A stretch of DNA of 8,562 nt from assembly GCA_050999155.1 (NCBI GenBank), contig JBPCPM010000119.1, positions 1 to 8,562 on the forward strand, in the 5' to 3' direction. The stretch's first letter is position 1. Each line of letters starts with the position of its first letter. A model generated the notes under the pieces. That model had not been told where the DNA came from, ran no database searches, and saw only the letters and a list, made by a program, of their open reading frames with translations. Shown one piece after another: positions 1 to 5,861 of the stretch. The DNA comes from JBPCPM01 sp050999155 (GTDB lineage Bacteria > Actinomycetota > Thermoleophilia > Solirubrobacterales > 70-9). Both the position numbers and the translations under genes were made by a program.

Positions 1-76
1 CGCGTCCGGCGCGGTGGTCGCCCTCGCCCTCGCCCTCCTCGCTCGCCTGCACCCCGTCCTCCCCTGTTGCCGACAC
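1..76 (-). CDS. N-terminal fragment of an unidentified acidic protein (runs off left edge)
   Basis: Seen: a GTG start at 76-74 on the minus strand is preceded, six bases away, by a strong GGAGG ribosome-binding site (87-83), the best in the window. The frame stays open to the edge for 25 codons. It reads roughly V/M-SATGEDGVQASEEGEGEGDHRAGR. It is acidic and Glu/Gly-rich, with an EGEGEG run encoded by a GAGGGC repeat, and third positions are mostly G or C, as expected for a real gene here. The start lies 15 bases after the stop of the GT4 gene on the same strand, so the two are probably one operon. Inference: a disordered, charged N-terminus of a further cluster gene. The fragment has no recognisable domain, so no function is proposed. 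The competing frame starting GTG-TCA lacks correct spacing to the GGAGG. Confidence 0.6.
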   Translation of the reverse strand, partial: MSATGEDGVQASEEGEGEGDHRAGR

Positions 77-107
77 CTGACACCTCCGTGTCTAAATCGG
101 TGTCCGG
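70..107 (-). promoter_or_regulatory. Nested hairpin holding stop codon, ribosome-binding site and start codon
   Basis: Read on the minus strand, GACACC (104-99) can pair perfectly with GGTGTC (77-72). Inside it GACAC (92-88) pairs with GTGTC (83-79) around a GGAG tetraloop (87-84). CC at 107-106 and GG at 71-70 extend the outer stem past one bulged base. The GTG start (76-74) lies within the outer stem, GGAG of the ribosome-binding site is the apical loop, and the TAG stop of the upstream GT4 gene (94-92) straddles the internal loop and the base of the inner stem. Inference: a ribosome finishing the GT4 gene would open the structure and expose the next start, giving translational coupling. 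No T-run follows it, so a terminator is less likely. Confidence 0.4.
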
Positions 108-1219
108 TCGGAACCGGGTGCGGGGGAGTCGGAGATCTGGGCCAGGATGTCACGCGTCGCCCTCGCCGTGACCGCCCAATCGAACTGCTGGGCTCGCGCG
201 AGACCAAGAGCGGCCATGCGGGCCCGCTGAGGATGATCAGTCAACAGCCTCCGTAACGCAGCAGAGATCTGTCGGATCTCCGATGGGTCTACGTAGACGG
301 CGCAATCGCCAGCAACCTCCGGGAGGCTGGACCGGTCGGACGTAAGGACTGGCGCGCCACTTTGCATCGCCTCAAGCACGGGAAGACCGAACCCCTCATA
401 TAGCGAAGGGTACGCGAGCACACCGGCGCGCCGGTAGAGAACCTCGAGCTGCTCCTCGGACACCCTGCCAAGCGTCAGCACAACTCCCGCGTGGGACTTC
501 GCACGATCCAAAATCGGCTGAACCTCCCAGCCCTCGGGCCCGGCAACCACGAGCCGATGTCCCATTCGGTCGACCGGAGACAGCGAAGCGAATGCCTCGA
601 TCAGCCGAACTAGGTTCTTTCGAGGCTCCAGAGTCCCTGTACTCAGCACGTAGGGAAATCGCACCCCAAGGCCATGCAGCACCGCATCATCAGATGGGCG
701 ACGTTCAGGCGAGAAGCGGCGGTCGGCGGCGAGGGGGACCACGACTGTTTTCGCTGCGGTGGCAGGGTACAAGTCGACCAGATCGTCTCGCGTCGCTTGA
801 GAGATCGCGAGCAACGCTGACGCCCTACGAAGCCCCAATCGAATCGTCGCCCGTTCGATCACGGCCGCTCGACGCTGCGGTTCGTACTCGGGCCGAAAGG
901 CGATCATGTCGTACACCACGACCGCACACGGGCTGCGGCACACCCAACTGGTGAGATAACTATTGGTCGAGAGAAACGCATCGCAACCAGCGGCCCCTAG
1001 GCCAGCCGCGAGGTGCCATGCGGGGTCAGGAAGGTCGTGTAGTCGCCAACTGAAACGGTCGTCGAGCGACTGCTCTTCCCACCGCTTGCGCGCGAACAGA
1101 ACCCACCGGTCGTCTCCAGGCAGCTTGGCTAGGTGTCGGAGCAGCTCCCTGACGTAGCGACCCCGGCCAGCCGGCACCTCCACGGCAGCTCGAGCATCGA
1201 TTCCGAATGTCCGGCTCAC
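92..1219 (-). CDS. GT4 family glycosyltransferase
   Basis: A 375-residue retaining glycosyltransferase of CAZy family GT4 with the GT-B fold, expected in the cytoplasm or at the inner membrane face, transferring a sugar from a nucleotide donor to a growing lipid-linked glycan. Seen: the N-terminal half opens with a GIDAR strand and a glycine-rich PAGRGRYV segment (about 16-23). VVYDMIAF (101-108) and LLAIS-QATRDDL (137-147) are typical of the family. The donor half has STGTLEPRKN (193-202), where R and K contact the donor phosphates. It also has the EX7E motif in YEGFGLPVLE, with Glu275 and Glu283. SSLPEVAG (297-304) follows. Length is normal. The start is GTG at 1219-1217, with GGAG 11 bases upstream. 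It is divergent from another GT4 gene 79 bases away and is followed by an unidentified gene on the same strand. Donor and acceptor sugars cannot be read from the sequence; mannose or rhamnose donors are common among similar proteins. Confidence 0.93.
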   Translation of the reverse strand: MSRTFGIDARAAVEVPAGRGRYVRELLRHLAKLPGDDRWVLFARKRWEEQSLDDRFSWRLHDLPDPAWHLAAGLGAAGCDAFLSTNSYLTSWVCRSPCAVVVYDMIAFRPEYEPQRRAAVIERATIRLGLRRASALLAISQATRDDLVDLYPATAAKTVVVPLAADRRFSPERRPSDDAVLHGLGVRFPYVLSTGTLEPRKNLVRLIEAFASLSPVDRMGHRLVVAGPEGWEVQPILDRAKSHAGVVLTLGRVSEEQLEVLYRRAGVLAYPSLYEGFGLPVLEAMQSGAPVLTSDRSSLPEVAGDCAVYVDPSEIRQISAALRRLLTDHPQRARMAALGLARAQQFDWAVTARATRDILAQISDSPAPGSDRTPI

Positions 1220-1298
1220 GGTCGTTCTCGCTCCATCGAGTGGCGGTTGGGGTCTACCAAGCGCACCCTAGGGGACTGCGTCCGACATCCTTGCGTCC
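1220..1298. promoter_or_regulatory. Divergent intergenic region between the two GT4 genes
   Basis: These 79 bases separate two outward-facing genes, so they should hold promoters for both directions. Seen: an 8-base perfect palindrome, CCCTAGGG (1266-1273), lies near the middle. On the plus strand CATCCT (1286-1291) ends seven bases before the ATG at 1299, a spacing compatible with a leaderless or very short leader. On the minus strand TAGGGT (1270-1265) fits the loose TANNNT actinobacterial -10 pattern. No convincing -35 box is visible for either direction, so promoter placement is tentative. Confidence 0.3.
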
Positions 1299-2444
1299 AT
1301 GACCCTCGCGGGAAGACACGTTGGCCTCAACTTGGTGTTCCTGGTCCCCGGGAGTATCGGCGGCATGGAGATCTACGCTCGCGGCCTCGTGCCCGCGCTC
1401 CGGGACGCGGCTCCGGAAACCCGTTTCACAGTGTTTCTGAACCGCCAAGCGGAGCGGGCGATGGTCGGCGAACCGTGGCTTGCCGGCACCGAGATTGTTG
1501 AGGTGCGCGCACCCCCGAACCGGGTGGGATGGGTCGTGGCCGATCAGGGTCTCGTGCCCCGCGCCGCTGCGCGGCTGGGAGTGGACGTGCTCCATAGCAT
1601 CGCGAGCACAGGACCCGGGTTCGCCCCGATGGCCCGCGTGGTGACAGTGCACGACCTGATCTTCCTCCACCACCCGGAGGCGCACTCGCGACTCATGCGC
1701 ATCGGCATGCGCATGCTCGTGCCTAGTGCAGCGCGGCGCGCGGATCGGGTCATTGCGATCTCCAAGGCTACGAAGAATGACCTCACTGCCAACGGCGTCA
1801 ACCCGGAACGGGTGGACGTCGTCCACAACGGCGGAGGTCACCTCGCCCCCGCAGCTCCTCCCTCGGGCGATTCCGTTCGCGCGAGGTACGACCTGGGCAC
1901 GAACCCGGTGATTTTCAGCCCGTCGGCCAAGAGACCGCACAAGAACCTCGCCAGGCTTCTACGGGCGTTCGCCCAGCTCAAGACCACAACCAACCCGATG
2001 CTCGTCGTCCCCGGCTACCCGACGCCGCACGAACACGTCCTGAAGGCGCTGGCTGCCGAGCTGGGAATCGGCGACAGAGTCCGATTCCCCGGGTGGATCG
2101 ATGACGACAGCATCGAGGCCCTGTATGCCACTGCGCGGTGCGTCGTGTTTCCGTCGCTATATGAGGGATTCGGTCTCCCCGTCGTAGAGGCGTTGGCCCG
2201 CGGCGTGCCGGTGGCCTGCTCGGACACGTCGTCGCTGCCTGAGGTCGGCGGCGAGGCAGCCGCGTACTTCGATCCCCGCGATGTCACTGCCATTGCATCC
2301 ACTGTCGATCGACTGCTCGACGACGACGTGGAAGCTCAGAGGCTGGCGGCCGCTGGGCCCGCCCAGGCGGCACATTTCAGCTGGGATCGCTGCGCAGAGG
2401 GAACGCTTGCCTCCTATGCGCGCGCCCTCGGCGACAAACACTAG
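1299..2444 (+). CDS. GT4 family glycosyltransferase
   Basis: A 381-residue GT-B retaining glycosyltransferase of family GT4, adding one sugar during glycan assembly on the cytoplasmic side. Seen: VFLVPGSIGGMEIYARGL (13-30) contains the N-terminal glycine loop. VTVHDLIFLHHPE (115-127) is the family's His-Asp-Leu segment, and VIAISKATKNDL (151-162) follows. SAKRPHKN (209-216) supplies the phosphate-binding Arg/Lys, and FPSLYEGFGLPVVEA (284-298) the EX7E pair Glu289 and Glu297. SDTSSLPEVGGEAAAYFDP (308-326) is canonical. ATG 1299 is the only sensible start, because an in-frame TAG lies at 1269-1271. No Shine-Dalgarno is evident. It is divergent from the other GT4 gene, with which it shares the C-terminal motifs but not close overall identity. 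Its stop overlaps the stop of the next gene on the opposite strand. The sugar transferred is unknown. Confidence 0.94.
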   Translation: MTLAGRHVGLNLVFLVPGSIGGMEIYARGLVPALRDAAPETRFTVFLNRQAERAMVGEPWLAGTEIVEVRAPPNRVGWVVADQGLVPRAAARLGVDVLHSIASTGPGFAPMARVVTVHDLIFLHHPEAHSRLMRIGMRMLVPSAARRADRVIAISKATKNDLTANGVNPERVDVVHNGGGHLAPAAPPSGDSVRARYDLGTNPVIFSPSAKRPHKNLARLLRAFAQLKTTTNPMLVVPGYPTPHEHVLKALAAELGIGDRVRFPGWIDDDSIEALYATARCVVFPSLYEGFGLPVVEALARGVPVACSDTSSLPEVGGEAAAYFDPRDVTAIASTVDRLLDDDVEAQRLAAAGPAQAAHFSWDRCAEGTLASYARALGDKH

Positions 2445-3088
2445 GTCTGCGGCGGACCGGCTCTGAACCTGAGAGCGTCTCGCGTCATGTAGGCAAGCCG
2501 CCGGCTCACCGTCCACCCCGGATAGTGACGGACATAGGGGTTGCGCACCGGGTCGTCAGGGATGCTGTTCCAGCGCTTGGACAGCCACGCCACCCCACTG
2601 CGATGCGGTGAATCGCCGACAATCTCGCCGGAGTCCACGTCGTAGCCGAGCACATCCATGACGGCCGCCTGTTCCCACCAGCGGTGGTGGAGATACTCGG
2701 CCTTCTCCCACACCTGATCCAGGAAGTCACGGGCCTCGTCACAGCTGCGCAGGAGGACCACACCCGTGTTGGGATTGCGTTTCCCCTCCACTTCATGCTC
2801 GACAAGCGACAGGAAGTGGCAATTGTCAGTTTCGGTGCCGATATCGGTGCCATGGTCGACGATGACGGCGTCGGCGTCCATCCATACAACGGTGTCGTAG
2901 GAGTCGAGCAGGGCCCTGAGGAGCGCGATCTTGCTCCACGCGACGGGTCGCGAAAAGTCGACCGGCCAGGAGCACGCGAAGTAGTCGTAGCCCCACCGCT
3001 GGCAATAACGCGCAAAGCTCGGGCCAGAAACGCGCAGGAGGGTAGACTGCCGACCCGCTCCGAGCGTGGCGAATGCACGACGCGTCAT
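2441..3088 (-). CDS. Small DXD glycosyltransferase, GT34/GMA12-MNN10-like
   Basis: A 215-residue protein that looks like a GT-A nucleotide-sugar transferase of the galactosyltransferase GMA12/MNN10 (GT34) kind. Seen: it begins with FATLGAGRQSTLLRVSGPS (6-24) and RYCQRWGYDYF (27-37), the standard opening in which a short strand is followed by a helix and a GYDY segment. WSKIALLRALL (51-61) precedes WMDADAVIVD (69-78), whose Asp71-Ala-Asp73 is the metal-binding DXD motif. NPNTGVVLLR (105-114), WWEQAAVM (137-144), RWNSIP (172-177) and HYPGW (188-192) match later conserved blocks in order, so the domain appears complete although short. ATG 3088-3086 fits the family's N-terminus; no clear ribosome-binding site precedes it. 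It stands alone on its strand between plus-strand genes, 48 bases from the divergent gene at 3137. Donor and acceptor are not predictable. Confidence 0.83.
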   Translation of the reverse strand: MTRRAFATLGAGRQSTLLRVSGPSFARYCQRWGYDYFACSWPVDFSRPVAWSKIALLRALLDSYDTVVWMDADAVIVDHGTDIGTETDNCHFLSLVEHEVEGKRNPNTGVVLLRSCDEARDFLDQVWEKAEYLHHRWWEQAAVMDVLGYDVDSGEIVGDSPHRSGVAWLSKRWNSIPDDPVRNPYVRHYPGWTVSRRLAYMTRDALRFRAGPPQT

Positions 3089-3136
3089 CGGGTTGTTCCC
3101 GTTGCGACACCCGTCACGTTGCTACCTGCTCGACCG

Positions 3137-4153
3137 ATGCCATCCATTTTCTTTCTTACTCTGAACGTCGAAGACTACGTCGCGGACGGCATCCTCCACG
3201 GACTTCGGGAGAAGTTCGGGGCCGACGTCGTAGACCTCCCGCGGGCGGACCCGATGTACCGAGACTACCCCGATGAACGTCGGGCTCGGCTGCGTGGTCG
3301 CGGAGCCACCCTATACGGCAAGATGACCGAACTCCCGGTCGATCGTCACCGGGCGGTGGAGCGGGCGGCCGAGGGCGAGTTCGACCTCGTTGTCTTCTCG
3401 GACATCTGGCGAAGCTTTGGCATCTTCGCCCAGCTCGGCCCGCAACTCGCGGGCCTGCCTTCCACGAGAGTCGCGGTCATCGACGGAGCCGACCGGCGGG
3501 AGATGTACCCCTACGCGGGCAAATGGTGGCGGTGCCGCTCATGGTGGTTTCTGCCCCGGGCCAAGAACGCCACCTACTTCAAGCGCGAGATCTCGGAATT
3601 CTCCTACTGGACACGCGCGTACCTCATGTTGCCGCCGCAGATCGCCCGCCGGTTGGGCCTGATGAAAGCCGTTCGCCCCGTATCGATCTCGATCCCGCCC
3701 GATGAGATCGTGGCGACCCCTCCGGAAAAAGACCAGCTGCTGGCCCGCGACATCGTCGATCCCGAAATGCGAGACGGCCGCGGGGTCTCCGTCGAGCACT
3801 ACCCCTTCGAGAGCGCCGACGAGTACATCGCGGATCTCCGTCGGTCGCAGTTCGGAATTACCCTCAAGCGGGCCGGGTGGGATGCACTGCGCCACTACGA
3901 GCAAGCCGCCGCCGGCTGCGTTCCGTGCTTTCGCGATCTCGACCAGAAGCCGCCGCGATGCGCTCCGTACGGTCTGGACGCAACGAACTGCGTTCCCTAC
4001 TCCGACGTCGAGCCGCTGATGCGCCGTTTGCGATCGATGAGCCCGACGGAGTACGCCGCACTCCAGCACGCCTCGATCGCCTGGGCTAGGTCGAACTCAA
4101 CCATCGCCGCCGCCGAGCGTTTTTTGGGCGAGTTGGGCATGTCGGGCTCGTGA
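3137..4153 (+). CDS. Uncharacterised protein, probable GT-B-like glycosyltransferase
   Basis: A 338-residue soluble protein with no signal peptide or membrane segment. The open frame extends far upstream (to 2684), but that part lies antisense to the DXD glycosyltransferase and is unlikely to be translated. ATG 3137 gives MPSIFFLTLNVEDYVADGIL, a normal N-terminal beta-strand/helix start. Seen: DLVVFSDIW (83-91) resembles the end of an N-terminal Rossmann half. The segment around 238-267 contains QFGITLKRAGWDALRHYE followed by AAAGCVPCFRDLD, which resembles the donor-site region of exostosin-type and other GT-B enzymes, where a Gly-Trp-Asp/Arg-His-Tyr-Glu block precedes a GC(V/I)P strand. A Trp/Arg-rich stretch (129-146) is unusual. 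I infer a glycosyltransferase from this block and the neighbours, but cannot assign a CAZy family. A GT2 gene follows 13 bases downstream, almost certainly cotranscribed. Confidence 0.8.
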   Translation: MPSIFFLTLNVEDYVADGILHGLREKFGADVVDLPRADPMYRDYPDERRARLRGRGATLYGKMTELPVDRHRAVERAAEGEFDLVVFSDIWRSFGIFAQLGPQLAGLPSTRVAVIDGADRREMYPYAGKWWRCRSWWFLPRAKNATYFKREISEFSYWTRAYLMLPPQIARRLGLMKAVRPVSISIPPDEIVATPPEKDQLLARDIVDPEMRDGRGVSVEHYPFESADEYIADLRRSQFGITLKRAGWDALRHYEQAAAGCVPCFRDLDQKPPRCAPYGLDATNCVPYSDVEPLMRRLRSMSPTEYAALQHASIAWARSNSTIAAAERFLGELGMSGS

Positions 4154-4166
4154 CCCCCACGGCCCT

Positions 4167-4883
4167 GTGATCTCCGCCTGCGTCGCCGTCTACCGGTCCC
4201 ACGGCGCCCCCAATATCGCGACCCTGGCTGAGAGCATCCCCACGGCGCTCGGCAACCGTCCCGGTGAGCTCATCGTCGCCCTCAACGGGATTGATGCACG
4301 GGCGGCAGGGCTACCCTCCGGCGCTCGGACCGTCTCGCTCCCGGTGAACACCGGGGTGGCGCCGGGATGGAACTCCGCAGGGCGGGCGGCCACCGGCGAC
4401 TACCTGTGTTTCGTCAACGACGATGCGGTACTCGGCGAGCGCTCCCTCCAGTTCCTCGCCGACGCCCTGGAAGCAGACCTTGCTACGGGGGTGGCGAGCC
4501 CCGGGGGCAGTTACTGGGACATCGACGCCGGAAGGCACCGGTCGTTCGTCGATGCCGGGAGCCTGGACCCCGGGGAAACCGTCGAATGCGACAGCGCCGT
4601 CGGATACCTGTTCATGACCCGCCGCGAGACGTGGGAGCGCTTGGACGGATTCGACGAGGCGTACGCCCCCGCCAGCTTCGAGGAGGTCGACTACTGCGTC
4701 GCCGCCAAGCGGACACTCGGCCTCAAGACCGTGACCGTGGGGGGTATCGGGGTCGACCACGATTTCCAGATCTCCGCCCGCCGACACCACCTGCGCACAA
4801 TCCAATGGTCGGGCAAGAGCGAACGGCTATTTCGCATTCACCGCCGCAACCGGGCGCACTTCCGGGCCAAGTGGTCGAGATGA
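4167..4883 (+). CDS. GT2 family glycosyltransferase
   Basis: A 238-residue inverting GT-A glycosyltransferase of family GT2, related in motif pattern to rhamnosyltransferases and other wall or O-chain transferases. Seen: it opens with ISACVAVYRSHG (2-13). NTGVAPGWNSAG (61-72) is the NxGxxxGxN donor-binding loop. CFVNDDAVL (81-89) carries the metal-binding Asp-Asp of the DXD equivalent. GFDEAYAPASFEEVDYC (161-177) is the acceptor/catalytic-base region with the acidic Glu-Glu-x-Asp cluster. VDHDF (196-200) near the end gives the conserved His. It is short for GT2 but includes the whole catalytic core, with no C-terminal membrane helices. The start is GTG at 4167; no other in-frame start is nearby and no Shine-Dalgarno is visible, so translation may depend on coupling to the gene ending 13 bases earlier. 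Sugar specificity is unknown. Confidence 0.92.
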   Translation: MISACVAVYRSHGAPNIATLAESIPTALGNRPGELIVALNGIDARAAGLPSGARTVSLPVNTGVAPGWNSAGRAATGDYLCFVNDDAVLGERSLQFLADALEADLATGVASPGGSYWDIDAGRHRSFVDAGSLDPGETVECDSAVGYLFMTRRETWERLDGFDEAYAPASFEEVDYCVAAKRTLGLKTVTVGGIGVDHDFQISARRHHLRTIQWSGKSERLFRIHRRNRAHFRAKWSR

Positions 4884-4916
4884 GGCCTCGGAGCCGCTTG
4901 GAGCTCGTCGCCAAAG

Positions 4917-4962
4917 TGTGCGACCGAGACCGATTCCGTTCGCACAGACCACCGTGCTGGTC
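4917..4962 (+). terminator. Two abutting hairpins in a convergent gap, possible terminator
   Basis: TGTGCGA (4917-4923) pairs with TCGCACA (4940-4946) around a 16-base loop. GACCA (4947-4951) pairs immediately afterwards with TGGTC (4958-4962) around a 6-base loop. A modest T-rich patch, TGTTT, follows at 4968-4972. The position, 34 bases after the GT2 stop and upstream of a convergent gene, suits a transcription terminator for the plus-strand pair. Stems are short and the U-tract is poor, so efficiency is uncertain. The rest of the gap (4884-5031) shows no coding potential that I can support. Confidence 0.4.
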
Positions 4963-5031
4963 AGCAATGTTTCCGGATAGCGCGGGAAGTCTGCGAGATC
5001 GACGCCTCGGCCCTTCGAGTTCCTCGTTAGC

Positions 5032-5778
5032 TCAGCTCTCGGCCGAATAGTCAACCAACCCTGTGCCCGACCAATGCCCCAGCGATGTAACGTCGAACTT
5101 CGGGCGCTGGATGCCCCGCCACACTGAAAGCATCTTCCATACGCGGATGTCGTCGAGAACGAGCACCGGAGCGTTCCTGAAATCCAAGGAGTCAAGGAAC
5201 CTCAGGATTGCGAGTTCTTGGAGACCGTCCTTCTTTGCATCGAGAAACACCAGATCGACGTCGCCGAACAGCTCGACGTATTTCGAAGACACCATAGGAT
5301 CACTCACGTCGTCGAGAATCTGCATGAGCCGTCCGTCCTCGAAATCCTCGTCGGTCAGGACGTGGCCGGGGTAATCCCGCCAGTCGATGATGTCGAATGT
5401 GACCAGACCCCCTCGCGCCGACATGGCATCGAGCATTGCCAACGACGACAGTCCGGTCGCCGTGCCTATCTCTATCACTGATTTGGCTTGCGTCGCGCGC
5501 ACCAGGCCAGCGAGCAGGCGGTAGTGCTCCCCGGGCCACACTTCCGGATACCGGACACCTTTATCTATCCGGTCGGCCAGTCCGACGAGAGGCGTCTCGC
5601 GAGCGTGGGAAGCTGCCGCTAGAGCCAAGTCCAATAGCCTCGGTGATGGCCCGACATCGTCTTGCGCTGAGAAGATCATCGAGTGCTCCGCTTGGGCAGC
5701 TCCGACGCGGGGGCCGGGGGCAAAACCTACGACCTCGCGCGCGGCGATCTCGAAGCGTTCACGCAACGAAAGTCTCAT
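5032..5778 (-). CDS. Class I SAM-dependent methyltransferase
   Basis: A 248-residue Rossmann-fold methyltransferase transferring a methyl group from S-adenosylmethionine, in this setting probably to a sugar hydroxyl of the glycan. Seen: an N-terminal helical cap (1-95) includes YPEVWPGEHYRLL (78-89). Motif I is VIEIGTATGLSSL (101-113), which binds the SAM methionine and ribose. TFDIIDW (127-133) supplies the acidic residue after strand 2. DLVFLDAKKDG (175-185) and VLVLDDIRVW (205-214) are strands 4 and 5, with acidic residues that in related O-methyltransferases bind metal or the acceptor. The pattern resembles Methyltransf_24/CmcI-like enzymes, a group that includes sugar O-methyltransferases, but the substrate is inference. 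ATG 5778-5776 is the start; there is no ribosome-binding site, but a -10-like TATCCT lies six bases upstream. It is a lone minus-strand gene between plus-strand groups. Parts of it are lower in GC than the exporter genes. Confidence 0.88.
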   Translation of the reverse strand: MRLSLRERFEIAAREVVGFAPGPRVGAAQAEHSMIFSAQDDVGPSPRLLDLALAAASHARETPLVGLADRIDKGVRYPEVWPGEHYRLLAGLVRATQAKSVIEIGTATGLSSLAMLDAMSARGGLVTFDIIDWRDYPGHVLTDEDFEDGRLMQILDDVSDPMVSSKYVELFGDVDLVFLDAKKDGLQELAILRFLDSLDFRNAPVLVLDDIRVWKMLSVWRGIQRPKFDVTSLGHWSGTGLVDYSAES

Positions 5779-5784
5779 CTGGGC

Positions 5785-5790
5785 AGGATA
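5785..5790 (-). promoter_or_regulatory. Candidate -10 box for a leaderless methyltransferase transcript
   Basis: On the minus strand TATCCT (5790-5785) is followed by exactly six bases and then the ATG of the methyltransferase. Actinobacterial -10 boxes fit TANNNT, and the transcription start usually falls about seven bases after the hexamer, which here would be the A of the ATG. No good -35 box is present: TTGCTC lies 14 bases upstream, which is too close. The absence of a Shine-Dalgarno supports leaderless translation. Confidence 0.4.
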
Positions 5791-5861
5791 CTCGCTGGGT
5801 TCATGAGCAACTCGGCCCCCCCGGGTATCAGTCCTCGCCTCGACAATGTGCGTCAGCCCGA

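Noticed and set aside
20..37. Short tandem repeat of GCCCTC (three copies)
   Set aside because: It is explained by Glu-Gly codons (GAGGGC) in the minus-strand partial gene; too short to call a separate repeat element.
14..256. Plus-strand 80-codon frame at the left edge with a hydrophobic start
   Set aside because: It overlaps the 3' end of the GT4 gene on the other strand and reads as Arg/Pro/Gly-rich after the first 20 residues. The hydrophobic ALALALL run is the antisense of the GAGGGC repeat in the minus-strand gene start.
1254..1940. Minus-strand 228-codon frame opposite the second GT4
   Set aside because: It is His/Arg/Val-rich with no motifs and lies opposite a gene with full GT4 signatures.
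2684..3136. N-terminal extension of the plus-strand frame ending at 4153
   Set aside because: It lies antisense to the DXD glycosyltransferase, whose motifs occur in family order. The extension has no recognisable motif, and ATG 3137 gives a natural start.
5007..5050. tRNA-like words (TTCGAGTTCC and TTAGCTCAGC)
   Set aside because: The T-loop-like word precedes the D-arm-like word, the D stem has no partner, and no acceptor or anticodon stem can be formed.
5787..5829. Inverted GATAC/GTATC pair in the gap between methyltransferase and flippase genes
   Set aside because: Only five bases per arm with a 33-base spacer, likely by chance.
5436..5861. N-terminal extension of the flippase frame
   Set aside because: It is antisense to the methyltransferase and reads as Arg/Ser/Pro-rich sequence. 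Flippases of this family start shortly before the first helix, as with ATG 5862.
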